Source of the DNA: Bacillota bacterium | Lineage (GTDB): Bacteria; Bacillota; Bacilli; Alicyclobacillales; SLC66 | Direction: 5' to 3' | NCBI GenBank assembly: GCA_021820975.1 | Contig: JAKADA010000012.1 | Span: forward strand, 1-59,460 | Length of the DNA stretch: 59,460 nt | In this document: in pieces, positions 15,599 to 24,000 of the stretch | How the letters are laid out: each line of letters starts with the position of its first letter | How positions within the stretch are numbered: the stretch's first letter is position 1 | Translations under genes and position numbers: made by a program | The notes under the pieces: model-generated | The model's database searches: none | Told to the model about the DNA's origin: nothing | What the model saw: the letters and a program-made list of their open reading frames with translations, nothing else

Positions 15599-17002
15599 AT
15601 GAAAATCAGTTTTGATACCGAAAAGCATAGTGTATCTTGCGTTGTACGCTTTGTTGCAGCAGATAAGCTATCCACGTACAACTTGCCCTTTTTACATGAT
15701 GTACATGCCAAAAAAGGCGAGACCGCGATTTTTCGTATGGATGCAACGCCTATTGTTACTGTAGGTATGGGTACCTCAACTAAAATATGTGCAGAAGATT
15801 TGCGAAATGCCGCGGGACAAGCAGCACGCTTGATCGAACATGAAGAATGGTCAAGTGCCAACCCTGTTTTGCCTGGTTTTTTGCCTCAAGAGGCTGAAGC
15901 TGCAGCCGTTGTAGAAGGCATGATCTTAGGGACATATAGGTTTGATCGCTATAAAGCGCAACCTACATTGCAAAGTTTAACCGAATTGGTCTTTGCTGAA
16001 GTTGATAAAGCGGTTGAAAAAGCTGTACATAAGGCTGTTGTATTGGCCAATGCAACGATTCTAGCTCGAGATTTGAGCAATGAACCTCCTAATATCTTAC
16101 GTCCTTCCGTTTTATCCGAATTTGTTATTGAACATTTTAAGGATACACAAGCGAGCGTTACTGTATTTGCTGAAGATGAACTGGTCAAGCGACAAATGAC
16201 CGGTTTATTGACAGTGGGCAAAGGAAGCACACATCGTCCACGCTTTATCGAGATTCGCTATGTAACTGATCCGAAAAAGCCACTAATTGCTCTTGTCGGA
16301 AAAGGACTTACTTTTGATTCTGGGGGTATCAGTCTTAAAAGTGGTCGCGACATTTCTGACATGCGCATGGATATGGCAGGTTCTGCAGCAGTCGTGGGTG
16401 CTATTGATGCTTTGGTACAATTGCAAACCCCATGTAATGTGGTGGGGCTTATTGCGGCCGCTGAAAACCTGCCAGATGCTTCTTCCATGCTTCCTGGCGA
16501 ATTGATTCAGTATCCAAACGGTGTGACAGTTCAAGTGGCCAATACGGATGCTGAAGGTCGCTTGGTATTAGCGGATGCCTTGATTTATGCGCAACAACTA
16601 AAGGCGACGAAAGTTGTCGACATCGCCACATTGACAGGTGCGGCTGCTCAAGCACTCGGTTTTCGCTATGCTGCCATTTTTGGCGAGGATAGTGTTGTCA
16701 ATGATCTGCGAAATGCAGGTGATAACACAGGCGATTATGTATGGCCATTTCCTATGCCACAAGAGTATGAAGAGAAGTTAAAGAGCGTATATGCGGATGT
16801 ATCTAATATTGGCAAGGGTTCTGGCGGAGCCATAACTGCTGCTCTGTTTTTACGCCGATTTGTCGGTGAATCGCAAGCGTGGGCACACGTGGATATGGCA
16901 GGACCTATGGAAGCTGAAAGTACGGAAGGCTATCGTCCTGCTGGTGCAACTGGGTATGGTGTGCGTATTTTAGCTCAGTATGTCCTGGATCAAGACGTAT
17001 AA
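15599..17002 (+). CDS. pepA: Leucyl aminopeptidase (M17)
   Basis: A 467-residue cytosolic metallo-aminopeptidase that removes N-terminal residues from peptides. Seen: a less conserved N-terminal domain (about 1-160), the metal-site GKGLTFDSGGISLK with the catalytic Lys, MRMDMAGSAAV, and the family signature NTDAEGRLVLADAL with two metal-binding acids and the Arg. A C-terminal GGAITAALFLRRF also fits. It normally forms a hexamer with two metals per subunit. The ATG has AAGGAGG six bases upstream. A small membrane-protein gene follows by 17 bases. Confidence 0.93.
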   Translation: MKISFDTEKHSVSCVVRFVAADKLSTYNLPFLHDVHAKKGETAIFRMDATPIVTVGMGTSTKICAEDLRNAAGQAARLIEHEEWSSANPVLPGFLPQEAEAAAVVEGMILGTYRFDRYKAQPTLQSLTELVFAEVDKAVEKAVHKAVVLANATILARDLSNEPPNILRPSVLSEFVIEHFKDTQASVTVFAEDELVKRQMTGLLTVGKGSTHRPRFIEIRYVTDPKKPLIALVGKGLTFDSGGISLKSGRDISDMRMDMAGSAAVVGAIDALVQLQTPCNVVGLIAAAENLPDASSMLPGELIQYPNGVTVQVANTDAEGRLVLADALIYAQQLKATKVVDIATLTGAAAQALGFRYAAIFGEDSVVNDLRNAGDNTGDYVWPFPMPQEYEEKLKSVYADVSNIGKGSGGAITAALFLRRFVGESQAWAHVDMAGPMEAESTEGYRPAGATGYGVRILAQYVLDQDV

Positions 17003-17019
17003 CCTTAGGGATGGGTTGA

Positions 17020-17307
17020 ATGACGTACATTAGATTTTGGCTTCGAATGCTCATCCTATTTGTACCTGGAACATTTCTTGTTTTGTATTTTGGCGCTCAT
17101 ATGACATGGTCTCGATCTCTGCTTAGTGCAGGTGTGGTGGCACTGATTGGTCTCGTGGCAGTACTTCCGATGTGGTTTTTAACGCAGCGCATAGATCCAT
17201 CTATGTGGTCTGATGATGAGTACACAGAGCGCATCATGCGAAAGCGTAAACGCTTGGAGGAAGATCGGCGCAAGAGAGAAGAAGAGCAAAATGAACCTAC
17301 TTCGTAA
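17020..17307 (+). CDS. Small membrane protein with charged tail (95 residues)
   Basis: Two hydrophobic helices (about 5-27 and 33-52) followed by a strongly charged, probably coiled cytosolic tail (KRKRLEEDRRKREEEQ). No recognised family. It starts 17 bases after pepA on the same strand and may be cotranscribed. The SD (GGGATGGG) is modest. Confidence 0.6.
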   Translation: MTYIRFWLRMLILFVPGTFLVLYFGAHMTWSRSLLSAGVVALIGLVAVLPMWFLTQRIDPSMWSDDEYTERIMRKRKRLEEDRRKREEEQNEPTS

Positions 17308-17430
17308 ATAGTTTGCAGAAAAAATGCCACAAGTTACTTAAGAGACCACAAATTTTGACTCCCATCTGCGTACAAGATGAGGTATACTGTCTTTAGAGTA
17401 ACAGGATGCATAAACACCGACAGGTAATGC

Positions 17431-17466
17431 CCCCTAATCTGGTTAGTTTACCACAGGGGGCGTTCC
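17431..17466 (+). other. Hairpin in the leader of the 17494 gene
   Basis: GCCCCCT and AGGGGGC form a strong outer stem, with CTGGT/ACCA pairing inside. No T-run follows, so it is not an ordinary terminator. It lies between a TATACT (near 17391) and the next gene and could be a control element or a small RNA. No known class matches. Confidence 0.5.
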
Positions 17467-17493
17467 TTATTGGTGGAAGGATGGCCTACATAG

Positions 17494-17853
17494 ATGCATT
17501 ACGGATTAGTAACGGATCAAAGCCGCAAAGCGAAACAAGCAAAGACATTTTACGAATATGTGCGAACAAAAACACGTTCAGAGGTCTTGTCAGAGACGCA
17601 AGTTGGTGATGTCATTGTATTTGGCGGTTTCCGCTTACTTCGTGGTGATCGCCACCGCGTTGTCAACTTGCGTCTGATGGACGAGCATTTAAGTCCATAT
17701 TTTCGCACGGATATGAATTTGTTTCATTTGCTTATGATCGATGATTCGATTGACATGTCTATCTTTAAGACACCAGAAGGTATTTTGTTTGTCTTTGAAG
17801 GGTTACCCAACTCACCGAGTCCTTTTGGAACACATGGATATGATCCTCGTTAG
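17494..17853 (+). CDS. Hypothetical protein (119 residues)
   Basis: A soluble protein with a basic helical start (DQSRKAKQAKTFYEYVRTKT) and a mixed alpha/beta remainder with VGDVIVFGGFRLLRGDRHRV and LFVFEGLPNSPSPFG. No family is recognised. The ATG at 17494 is 13 bases after GGAAGG, a long spacing. Its end overlaps the convergent PrsW gene by four bases. A stable hairpin occupies the leader. Confidence 0.55.
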   Translation: MHYGLVTDQSRKAKQAKTFYEYVRTKTRSEVLSETQVGDVIVFGGFRLLRGDRHRVVNLRLMDEHLSPYFRTDMNLFHLLMIDDSIDMSIFKTPEGILFVFEGLPNSPSPFGTHGYDPR

Positions 17854-18542
17854 ACAGCGGATAAACCTTGTGTGGATTTCCTTTGCGGATTTTCTTGATC
17901 ACGAAGATTTTGCGCGCGCAAAAAAGCAAATCGTACCAACCACATCAAGTAGACGATAAGTAAGACATTAGCGATATAACCTTGTGCTAAAGCAAAGGCA
18001 TCGTAAGTACCATGTAAAAGCGCAGGAATGATATAGGCGCGATACAAAGGCCGTTTTAAAAATAATGACTCACTAAATAGACTACCCATGACGATACCGA
18101 ATAGGGTATGGGCAGGTACTGCCGTAAATGCACGTACAAATGCTGTGGATAAACCGTTACTGGTCACATACATGATATTTTCGACCATCGCAAATCCAAG
18201 GCCAATAGCTACTGCATAGACGATACCATCATAAGGTTCATTAAAGTGACGTGTGCGATATACCAGCTTTTGAAATAAGACAGCTTTTAGAGTTTCCTCG
18301 GTGATTCCCGCGACAAAAAAAGCAACGAGTAGGATAGCTAACAATCCAGCCGGTGGATTAATGGTAACGCTGTAAAAATCCAACAAATATTTCTCGATAA
18401 GACCAGCTGGAAATACAATTACGGCTCCAACAATAAATAATGGGATGATGAATCGCGGTCGCTCTTTATGACGATCTGCTCGATATACAATGTAAAAAAA
18501 CAGGAGAGCAGGTACAACTGCTGCGATAACTAAAATGGGCAT
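17850..18542 (-). CDS. prsW: PrsW-family intramembrane glutamic protease
   Basis: A 230-residue protein with about seven hydrophobic helices. It keeps the PrsW motifs: EETLK (paired Glu) in GITEETLKAVLFQK, GFAMVENIMYV, VPAHTLFGIVMG and LLHGTYDAFA. PrsW of B. subtilis makes the first cut in anti-sigma factor RsiW under envelope stress. No sigW-rsiW pair is in this window. Start at ATG 18542, eight bases after GAGGTG; ATG 18548 is too close to the SD. It overlaps the convergent 119-residue gene by four bases. Confidence 0.85.
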   Translation of the reverse strand: MPILVIAAVVPALLFFYIVYRADRHKERPRFIIPLFIVGAVIVFPAGLIEKYLLDFYSVTINPPAGLLAILLVAFFVAGITEETLKAVLFQKLVYRTRHFNEPYDGIVYAVAIGLGFAMVENIMYVTSNGLSTAFVRAFTAVPAHTLFGIVMGSLFSESLFLKRPLYRAYIIPALLHGTYDAFALAQGYIANVLLIVYLMWLVRFAFLRAQNLRDQENPQRKSTQGLSAV

Positions 18543-18621
18543 ACGCATACACCTCGCATTTTAGTGTAGTGTGGCCTTTTTTTGCGGGATTATTGCACGG
18601 TAGTAAAAAGGAGCGTTATCC

Positions 18622-19410
18622 ATGGATGGTATTTTGAAAGCTTTGAACCACAGAGTACAAGAGCCTGTTTTTTATGAACTGTTGGTTGGCGATCAAACAC
18701 AAGCGTTAAATCCCTTGATCGGGCACACACTTCGCCTTGAGTTTTTAGGTGAAAAACAATGTGTTGCTTGTGGAAGAAAAGTCAAGAAATTGTATCAAGG
18801 TGGGTATTGTTTTCCTTGCGTTACCACACTTGCGGAGACTGATTTGTGCATTGTAAAACCGCATGAATGTCACTTTCACCTTGGTACCTGCCGCGATGAA
18901 GAGTATGGACGAACCCATTGCATGATACAGCACTATGTCTATCTTGCGGTGAGTAGTCAAGCTAAGGTTGGGTTAACGAGAAAAGGAAGGGAATTCACGC
19001 GTTGGGTGGATCAAGGGGCGAACCAAGCTGTTTTGCTTGCTCAGGTGGATACTCGTAAATTGGCAGGTGAACTCGAGATGGAAATTGCCAAGAATTTGCC
19101 TGATAAAACAAATTGGAGACATTTAGTACAGGGCATTACAACAGAGGTCGATTTGTTGGATTTGGCCAATGTGACGAAAAACAGTCTCCCAAAATCGATG
19201 CAAGGTTATGTACTTCCGGAATTCACCTTACATAAGTTCACCTATCCGGTTCTGGAAAGTATTACCCCAAAGGCGAAAAGCATTGATTTAGAAAAGAATA
19301 CGATAGAAAGTGTACTTCTTGGTGTTCGTGGACAGTACCTTTTGTTTGAACAAGGCGCCGTTAACGTTAAAAAGCATGCTGGAATGCTTTGCAAGGTGGA
19401 TTTCAAGTAA
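18622..19410 (+). CDS. DUF2797 protein
   Basis: 262 residues. An N-terminal zinc-finger-like region has CVACGRKVKKLYQGGYCFPC (CxxC...CxxC) and further Cys and His (CHFHLGTC). The middle contains YLAVSSQAKVGLTRKG followed by RWVDQGANQAVLL, which is the mark of DUF2797 and somewhat resembles the GIY-YIG nuclease fold. Function is not established. The first ATG at 18622 has AAAAGGAG upstream. Confidence 0.7.
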   Translation: MDGILKALNHRVQEPVFYELLVGDQTQALNPLIGHTLRLEFLGEKQCVACGRKVKKLYQGGYCFPCVTTLAETDLCIVKPHECHFHLGTCRDEEYGRTHCMIQHYVYLAVSSQAKVGLTRKGREFTRWVDQGANQAVLLAQVDTRKLAGELEMEIAKNLPDKTNWRHLVQGITTEVDLLDLANVTKNSLPKSMQGYVLPEFTLHKFTYPVLESITPKAKSIDLEKNTIESVLLGVRGQYLLFEQGAVNVKKHAGMLCKVDFK

Positions 19411-19483
19411 ATGTTCACATGATCCAGCGACACCAAGGGTACACTGTGCTTGCATAGGCAATCACGAACAAAGGAGGGCGTGC

Positions 19484-19660
19484 ATGAGCTGGGTGTATGA
19501 AGCTCGCTTGTATGATTCGAGAACTGTAGCCAACTACGTGGCGATGTGTGTTCGTGACGACCAAGTCCTGCGCGGCCAACAGCAGCCTTTGGTCCAGATC
19601 TACCGAACGCGAAAAGGAAATTATGGTGTACGGTACCTGACCGCCGAAATCCTACATTGA
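19484..19660 (+). CDS. Small protein (58 residues), unknown
   Basis: Starts MSWVYEARLYDSRTVANYVA and ends in YGVRYLTAEILH; rich in Arg, Tyr and Gln with beta-prone stretches. A perfect AAAGGAGGG five bases before the ATG supports expression. Base use is more GC-rich than its neighbours. No family recognised. It stands alone between DUF2797 and DUF1450 genes. Confidence 0.6.
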   Translation: MSWVYEARLYDSRTVANYVAMCVRDDQVLRGQQQPLVQIYRTRKGNYGVRYLTAEILH

Positions 19661-19777
19661 GTCAGAAAAAGTTCAAACAGACGAATCGACAGGGAGCAGA
19701 CAATTGTCTTGCCCCTTCATTTTTGTGGTTTAATAGAGGGAGTAGGTAACCAACGTAAAAAAAGGAGATGTACGACT

Positions 19778-20044
19778 TTGGCTTCAACGCTCAGCTTTGT
19801 ATTTTGCAAAAAAAATCTCGAACTTCATTCCCAAGCGGTTTATGATCTTTTAAAAGAACAATATCCGAATGTTTCTATTGAAGTAAAAGATTGTGTGGAT
19901 AAATGCGGTTTATGTACTGATGTTCCTTTTGTACTTAGGAATAATGCTGTTGTAGCTGGACGTGATCAACGAGATTTATACAATAAATTAGAAAAAGGTT
20001 TAAAATACTTGAGTGCCAAACCTGACTTACTTGAAATGAAATAA
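19778..20044 (+). CDS. DUF1450 (YuzB-like) protein
   Basis: An 88-residue protein with the DUF1450 pattern: FVFCKKNLELHS at the start, then DCVDKCGLCTDVPFVLRNN and a helix (DLYNKLEKGL). The four Cys resemble a thioredoxin-like ferredoxin or a metal-binding site. Function unknown. The start is taken as TTG 19778, about ten bases after AAAAGGAG; no in-frame ATG lies near. Confidence 0.75.
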   Translation: MASTLSFVFCKKNLELHSQAVYDLLKEQYPNVSIEVKDCVDKCGLCTDVPFVLRNNAVVAGRDQRDLYNKLEKGLKYLSAKPDLLEMK

Positions 20045-20123
20045 CAAGGCATCGGTCATTTGTCCTATTGCATGATGGACCATTTCGAATATAGTGTCGT
20101 ATGTTGGAATCGAGGTGGTAACC

Positions 20124-20888
20124 TTGCAACAGCGTAAGACGATGACCCAAGCCTTGAAAAAAAATGCAAAAGTAGGTTCAAACGTAGGATCAAGGAAACG
20201 GATTCCTAGTAAAATGCTGGATTTTGTCGGTGTGGTAGAGCGATCGAAGCATGCTGTAGTCAACATTGAGGTAATGCAGGATCGACCACGAAGGAATAGC
20301 ACGTTACCTTTCCCGTGGGATCTTATTCCAGATACACAACCTCAGGCCATGAATATCGGAACGGGATTTATTTTTGATAACAGGGGCTTCATCTTAACGA
20401 ACGAACACGTTATTCATGGCGCCTCTAAAGTCATGGTGCAGGTATTAGATAGAAAACAACCGATTGAGGCTCATGTAGTCGGAACAAAGTATGAGCACGA
20501 TCTTGCTGTACTGAAGATTGATATGCCACGATCAGTTTCAGCGATTAAACTTGGCAGATCCTCCGATGTAAAAGTCGGAGAATGGGTTCTTGCGGTCGGG
20601 AATCCCCTAGGACTTGATCACTCCGTAACAGTGGGCATCATTAGCGCCAAAGAACGCCCAATGCAGATTGGTGATCGTTCCTATCCGCATTTGCTTCAGA
20701 CTGATGCCGCGATTAATCGTGGTAATTCTGGTGGCCCCCTCATTAATATGCGTGGTGAAGTGATCGGAATTAATACGGCGGTTTCGCAAAGTTCGCAAGG
20801 CATCGGATTTGCCATCGCTATTGATGTAGTGCGTGAAGCTTTGCAATCCATTTTAGGAAAAGACTATCGTGAGTTAAAAAAAGGATGA
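20124..20888 (+). CDS. Trypsin-like (S1C/HtrA-type) protease without PDZ or membrane anchor
   Basis: About 254 residues. The catalytic triad is in place: His in LTNEHVIHGA, Asp in EHDLAVLKI, Ser in INRGNSGGPL. VGNPLGLDHSVTVGIIS is also typical. Unlike HtrA/DegP of Bacillales there is no N-terminal transmembrane helix and no PDZ domain; the start is a basic, disordered-looking stretch. It is therefore probably a cytosolic or non-classically exported protease. TTG 20124 follows GAGGTGG by six bases; ATG 20094 lacks an SD. It ends just before the riboswitch of gltB. Confidence 0.8.
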   Translation: MQQRKTMTQALKKNAKVGSNVGSRKRIPSKMLDFVGVVERSKHAVVNIEVMQDRPRRNSTLPFPWDLIPDTQPQAMNIGTGFIFDNRGFILTNEHVIHGASKVMVQVLDRKQPIEAHVVGTKYEHDLAVLKIDMPRSVSAIKLGRSSDVKVGEWVLAVGNPLGLDHSVTVGIISAKERPMQIGDRSYPHLLQTDAAINRGNSGGPLINMRGEVIGINTAVSQSSQGIGFAIAIDVVREALQSILGKDYRELKKG

Positions 20889-20901
20889 TCCTGCAAGATC
20901 A

Positions 20902-20930
20902 TTGCAATATTCCGTATTTGACGGTATATT
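20902..20930 (+). promoter_or_regulatory. Promoter of the gltB leader
   Basis: TTGCAA (20902-20907) and TATATT (20925-20930) with a 17-base spacer. The predicted start, near 20937, lies just before the riboswitch aptamer. Confidence 0.65.
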
Positions 20931-20943
20931 TATCGCAGTAAAG

Positions 20944-21070
20944 GAAGTGCACCTAGGGATCCGGCCGCTTATGGCGGACAGGACCGAGCGGTGCAGGCGA
21001 ACATGTGCTACACCGTGAGTATAAAAGACTCGGCGGGGAGGTTCCTTAAGCGGAACAGCTCCGCTTTTTT
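20944..21070 (+). promoter_or_regulatory. ykkC-family riboswitch with terminator, probably ppGpp type (2a)
   Basis: The leader holds ykkC hallmarks in order: CACCTAGGGATCCGG, a CCGC/GCGG stem, GGACCGAGCGGTGCAGGC, CTACACCGTGAG, then ATAAAAGACTCGGCGGGGAG. A terminator follows: AAGCGGA (21048-21054), loop, TCCGCTT and a T-run to 21070. GGAG-GTTCC at the aptamer end can also pair with GGAAC and CTCC in the terminator, giving a plausible antiterminator. The family has guanidine (type 1), ppGpp (2a) and PRPP (2b) members; 2a is known before amino acid and glutamate synthase genes, which fits here. The ligand is inferred from context only. Confidence 0.8.
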
Positions 21071-21093
21071 ATATCCAAAAAAAGGAGTGCAAA

Positions 21094-24000
21094 ATGGTGC
21101 CCTTTCTAGATAGAGATGAACATGATGCGTGTGGAATTGTCGCTTGGATTGAAAAATCGGCACTTGCAACGCGTGATAATGTGGAACATGTTTTGCGTGC
21201 ACTCGATCAAATGCGCCATCGTGCTGGCTTCGTTGCGATGGAAGGGGATGGCTCGGGCATTTTGATGGATTTGCCAAAGGGCATTTGGGCAGACTTCTTG
21301 CAAAAAGCCTCCTTAGATCCCGAACTTGTTTATCAAAATGATTTTGTCGTGGCACACATCATGGTGACCAATACCATGGCTATGCCTATTGAAAAATTAC
21401 AATCTCAATTTTCATCTTTTGTTCAAACCTATGGGTTTACGTTGCTACTAGACCGCGTGGATGAGATTGATCATCATGCATTAGGTCCTGGTGGGCAAGC
21501 GGAAGGCATTCATTTTTATCAGGCTGCTTTACAAGCCAACATGATAGACAAGTCGCAAGTAGCTAAAGCTTGTTATGAGCTTCATCTGGCTATTGAAAGG
21601 CAATTGGCGGTGCATACCGTATCCGTTTCGCCTGAAACTGTGGTTTATAAAGTTCGCGGAGATAGTTTCACGTTACGCAAGTTTTACCATGATTTTTCTC
21701 ATCCGGAATTTAAAAGTCGCATGACACTAGGACACAATCGCTACTCAACAAATACGACAACATCCTCCGAAAGGGTACAGCCTTTTACTTTGTTGGGACA
21801 TAACGGAGAACTCAATACGATACACCGGTTACGTGAGGAATCACGAATGCTATCGATTGAACCAGTTCCGGGTGGAAGTGATTCGCAGGACCTCAATCGA
21901 TTTTTAGATGGACTGATTCATAGGTATGGGTACTCTCTTGCAGAAGCTATGGAGCTTGCCTTTCCTCCCATTATTCATGAAATCAAACAAATGAAACCTG
22001 ATATGCAAGACCTTTATATGTTTATGCGCTCCTTATGGGGACCATTTTCTCAAGGACCTGCAGGCATTGTTTCTCGCTATGCACAGGAAGCTGTCTTTAG
22101 CGTGGATGCTTTAGGGTTACGACCATTATGGATGGTTGAGACCATGTCAAGTCTTGTATTTAGCTCGGAACAAGGTGTAGTCGCTGTGGCTGATATGGTG
22201 GCAGACCCTATGCCGCTTGCACCAGGGGAAAAAATTTATGTTGAACTAAAAGCATCGTTGCCGACCCTTGTTTACTCCTATCGCCAGATGCAAGACAAAA
22301 TTTTAGAGACAATGAGCAACCGCTACGCCATGAACGGGTTTCGGCATAGTTTGCTTGGCAAACGGCCTGCCGTCTGGGGTGACGTTCATTTAACTCCTAA
22401 TCGAACTGTGGACGGTAGTCGAGAGGTGCGACAAACGGTTTTCGGATGGGATTCTGATGATATACGCGTTCTCGAATGGCAGGCAACTCAAGGGGCAGAG
22501 CCAATTCGCTCATTGGGGTTTGACGGTCCTTTGGCTATTTTTTCTCCCCATCAACAAAATGTTAGTGATTTTTTGAAAGAAACGGTTGCTGTAGTCACCA
22601 ATCCTGCGATTGATCGCGAACGTGAAATTGAACATTTTTCTACTCGTGTTATTTTGGGACCAAGACCATCGGTGTCGCAAAGTTCTATGGCTTTAAAACA
22701 TTTAGAACTTCCAAGTCCGATTTTATTGGGTGGCCATTCTGTCGAAGAACCCGATCGTTACCGGGCTCTAGCACAAAAAACGGGTTCCCAACTATTTGAA
22801 GATGTAGTCCGTTATTTTGCTCAATCTCCTGAACAGGTTGCCGAGATAGATCCCCGATTATTGGCTGATGAAACACTTGAACAAGCACTTGACCGGTTAA
22901 AGAACGAAGTGGTGGAAGCTGTTCAGAATCAAGCTACTTTGATCGTTTTGGATGATCGTTTTTCTTTTGATGACGGGTCAACTTTTATTGACCCTGCTCT
23001 AGCCGTCAGTGCCGCTCATCGGGCACTTCGAGCCATCACAGTAGATGGTGAAAATGGCCGACGACGCTCTAGTATCATCGTTCGAACCGCTGCTGTTCGC
23101 AACCTCCATGACCTAGCCGTCTTAGTGGGTCTTGGCGCAGATGCCGTATGCCCATACCTTTATTTGGAAACGGCTTTTGCTTATGACAATTGGAAAGGAA
23201 TAGAGAATGTCCTTTCGGCTCTTACAAAGGGCCTAGAAAAAGTCTTGTCCACGCTTGGCATTCATGAATTGCGCGGATATGATCGTTTATTTAGTGCCAT
23301 AGGATTATCAACCCAAGTTGCTGAATTTTTAGAGATTAAGTCTTTCTTTGATACTTCGTCTACCGTAGGTTCGTTTGCGGCTTTTGCAGCGAGTGCTCGA
23401 GAGCGCAGACGCTTACTGCAAAGTGATAAACCTTTGGCGATTCGCCCTTATCAATTATGGCCACGCATATGGAAATCAGCAGGAGATGCTGCTGCAGGTG
23501 CAGGACCATATAAGCAATTTTCTGATAAATTGTTTGATCTTGAGAAAAGTCAGCCAATTTCTTTGCGCCATGTCTTAGATTTTGTTGTATCAGAAAATGC
23601 ACCGCAGAAATCGGAAGAGATTAATCTCACGATTGGAGAACACCAATTACCTTTTGTGATCAGTTCAATGTCATTTGGATCCCAAAGTGAAAGTGCTTTT
23701 CGATCCTATGCTCTGGCAGCTCAACAACTTGATATGATTTCGCTTAATGGTGAAGGTGGCGAAATCAAAGACATGCTTGGGCAATTCGCGAAGAATCGGG
23801 GGCATCAAATCGCTTCAGGGCGTTTTGGGGTTAATGCTGAACTGTGTAATTCCGTTGATCTACTTGAAATTAAAATAGGTCAAGGTGCTAAACCAGGCGA
23901 AGGCGGACACTTGCCGGGTTCAAAAGTTTCTTTAAAAGTGGCTAATGCAAGAAATGCGAGACAAGGTACAGACCTTATATCACCGTCGAACAATCATGAT

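Noticed and set aside
15448-15861. 137-codon minus-strand frame overlapping pepA
   Set aside because: It is antisense to the conserved start of pepA and has no SD or protein-like pattern.
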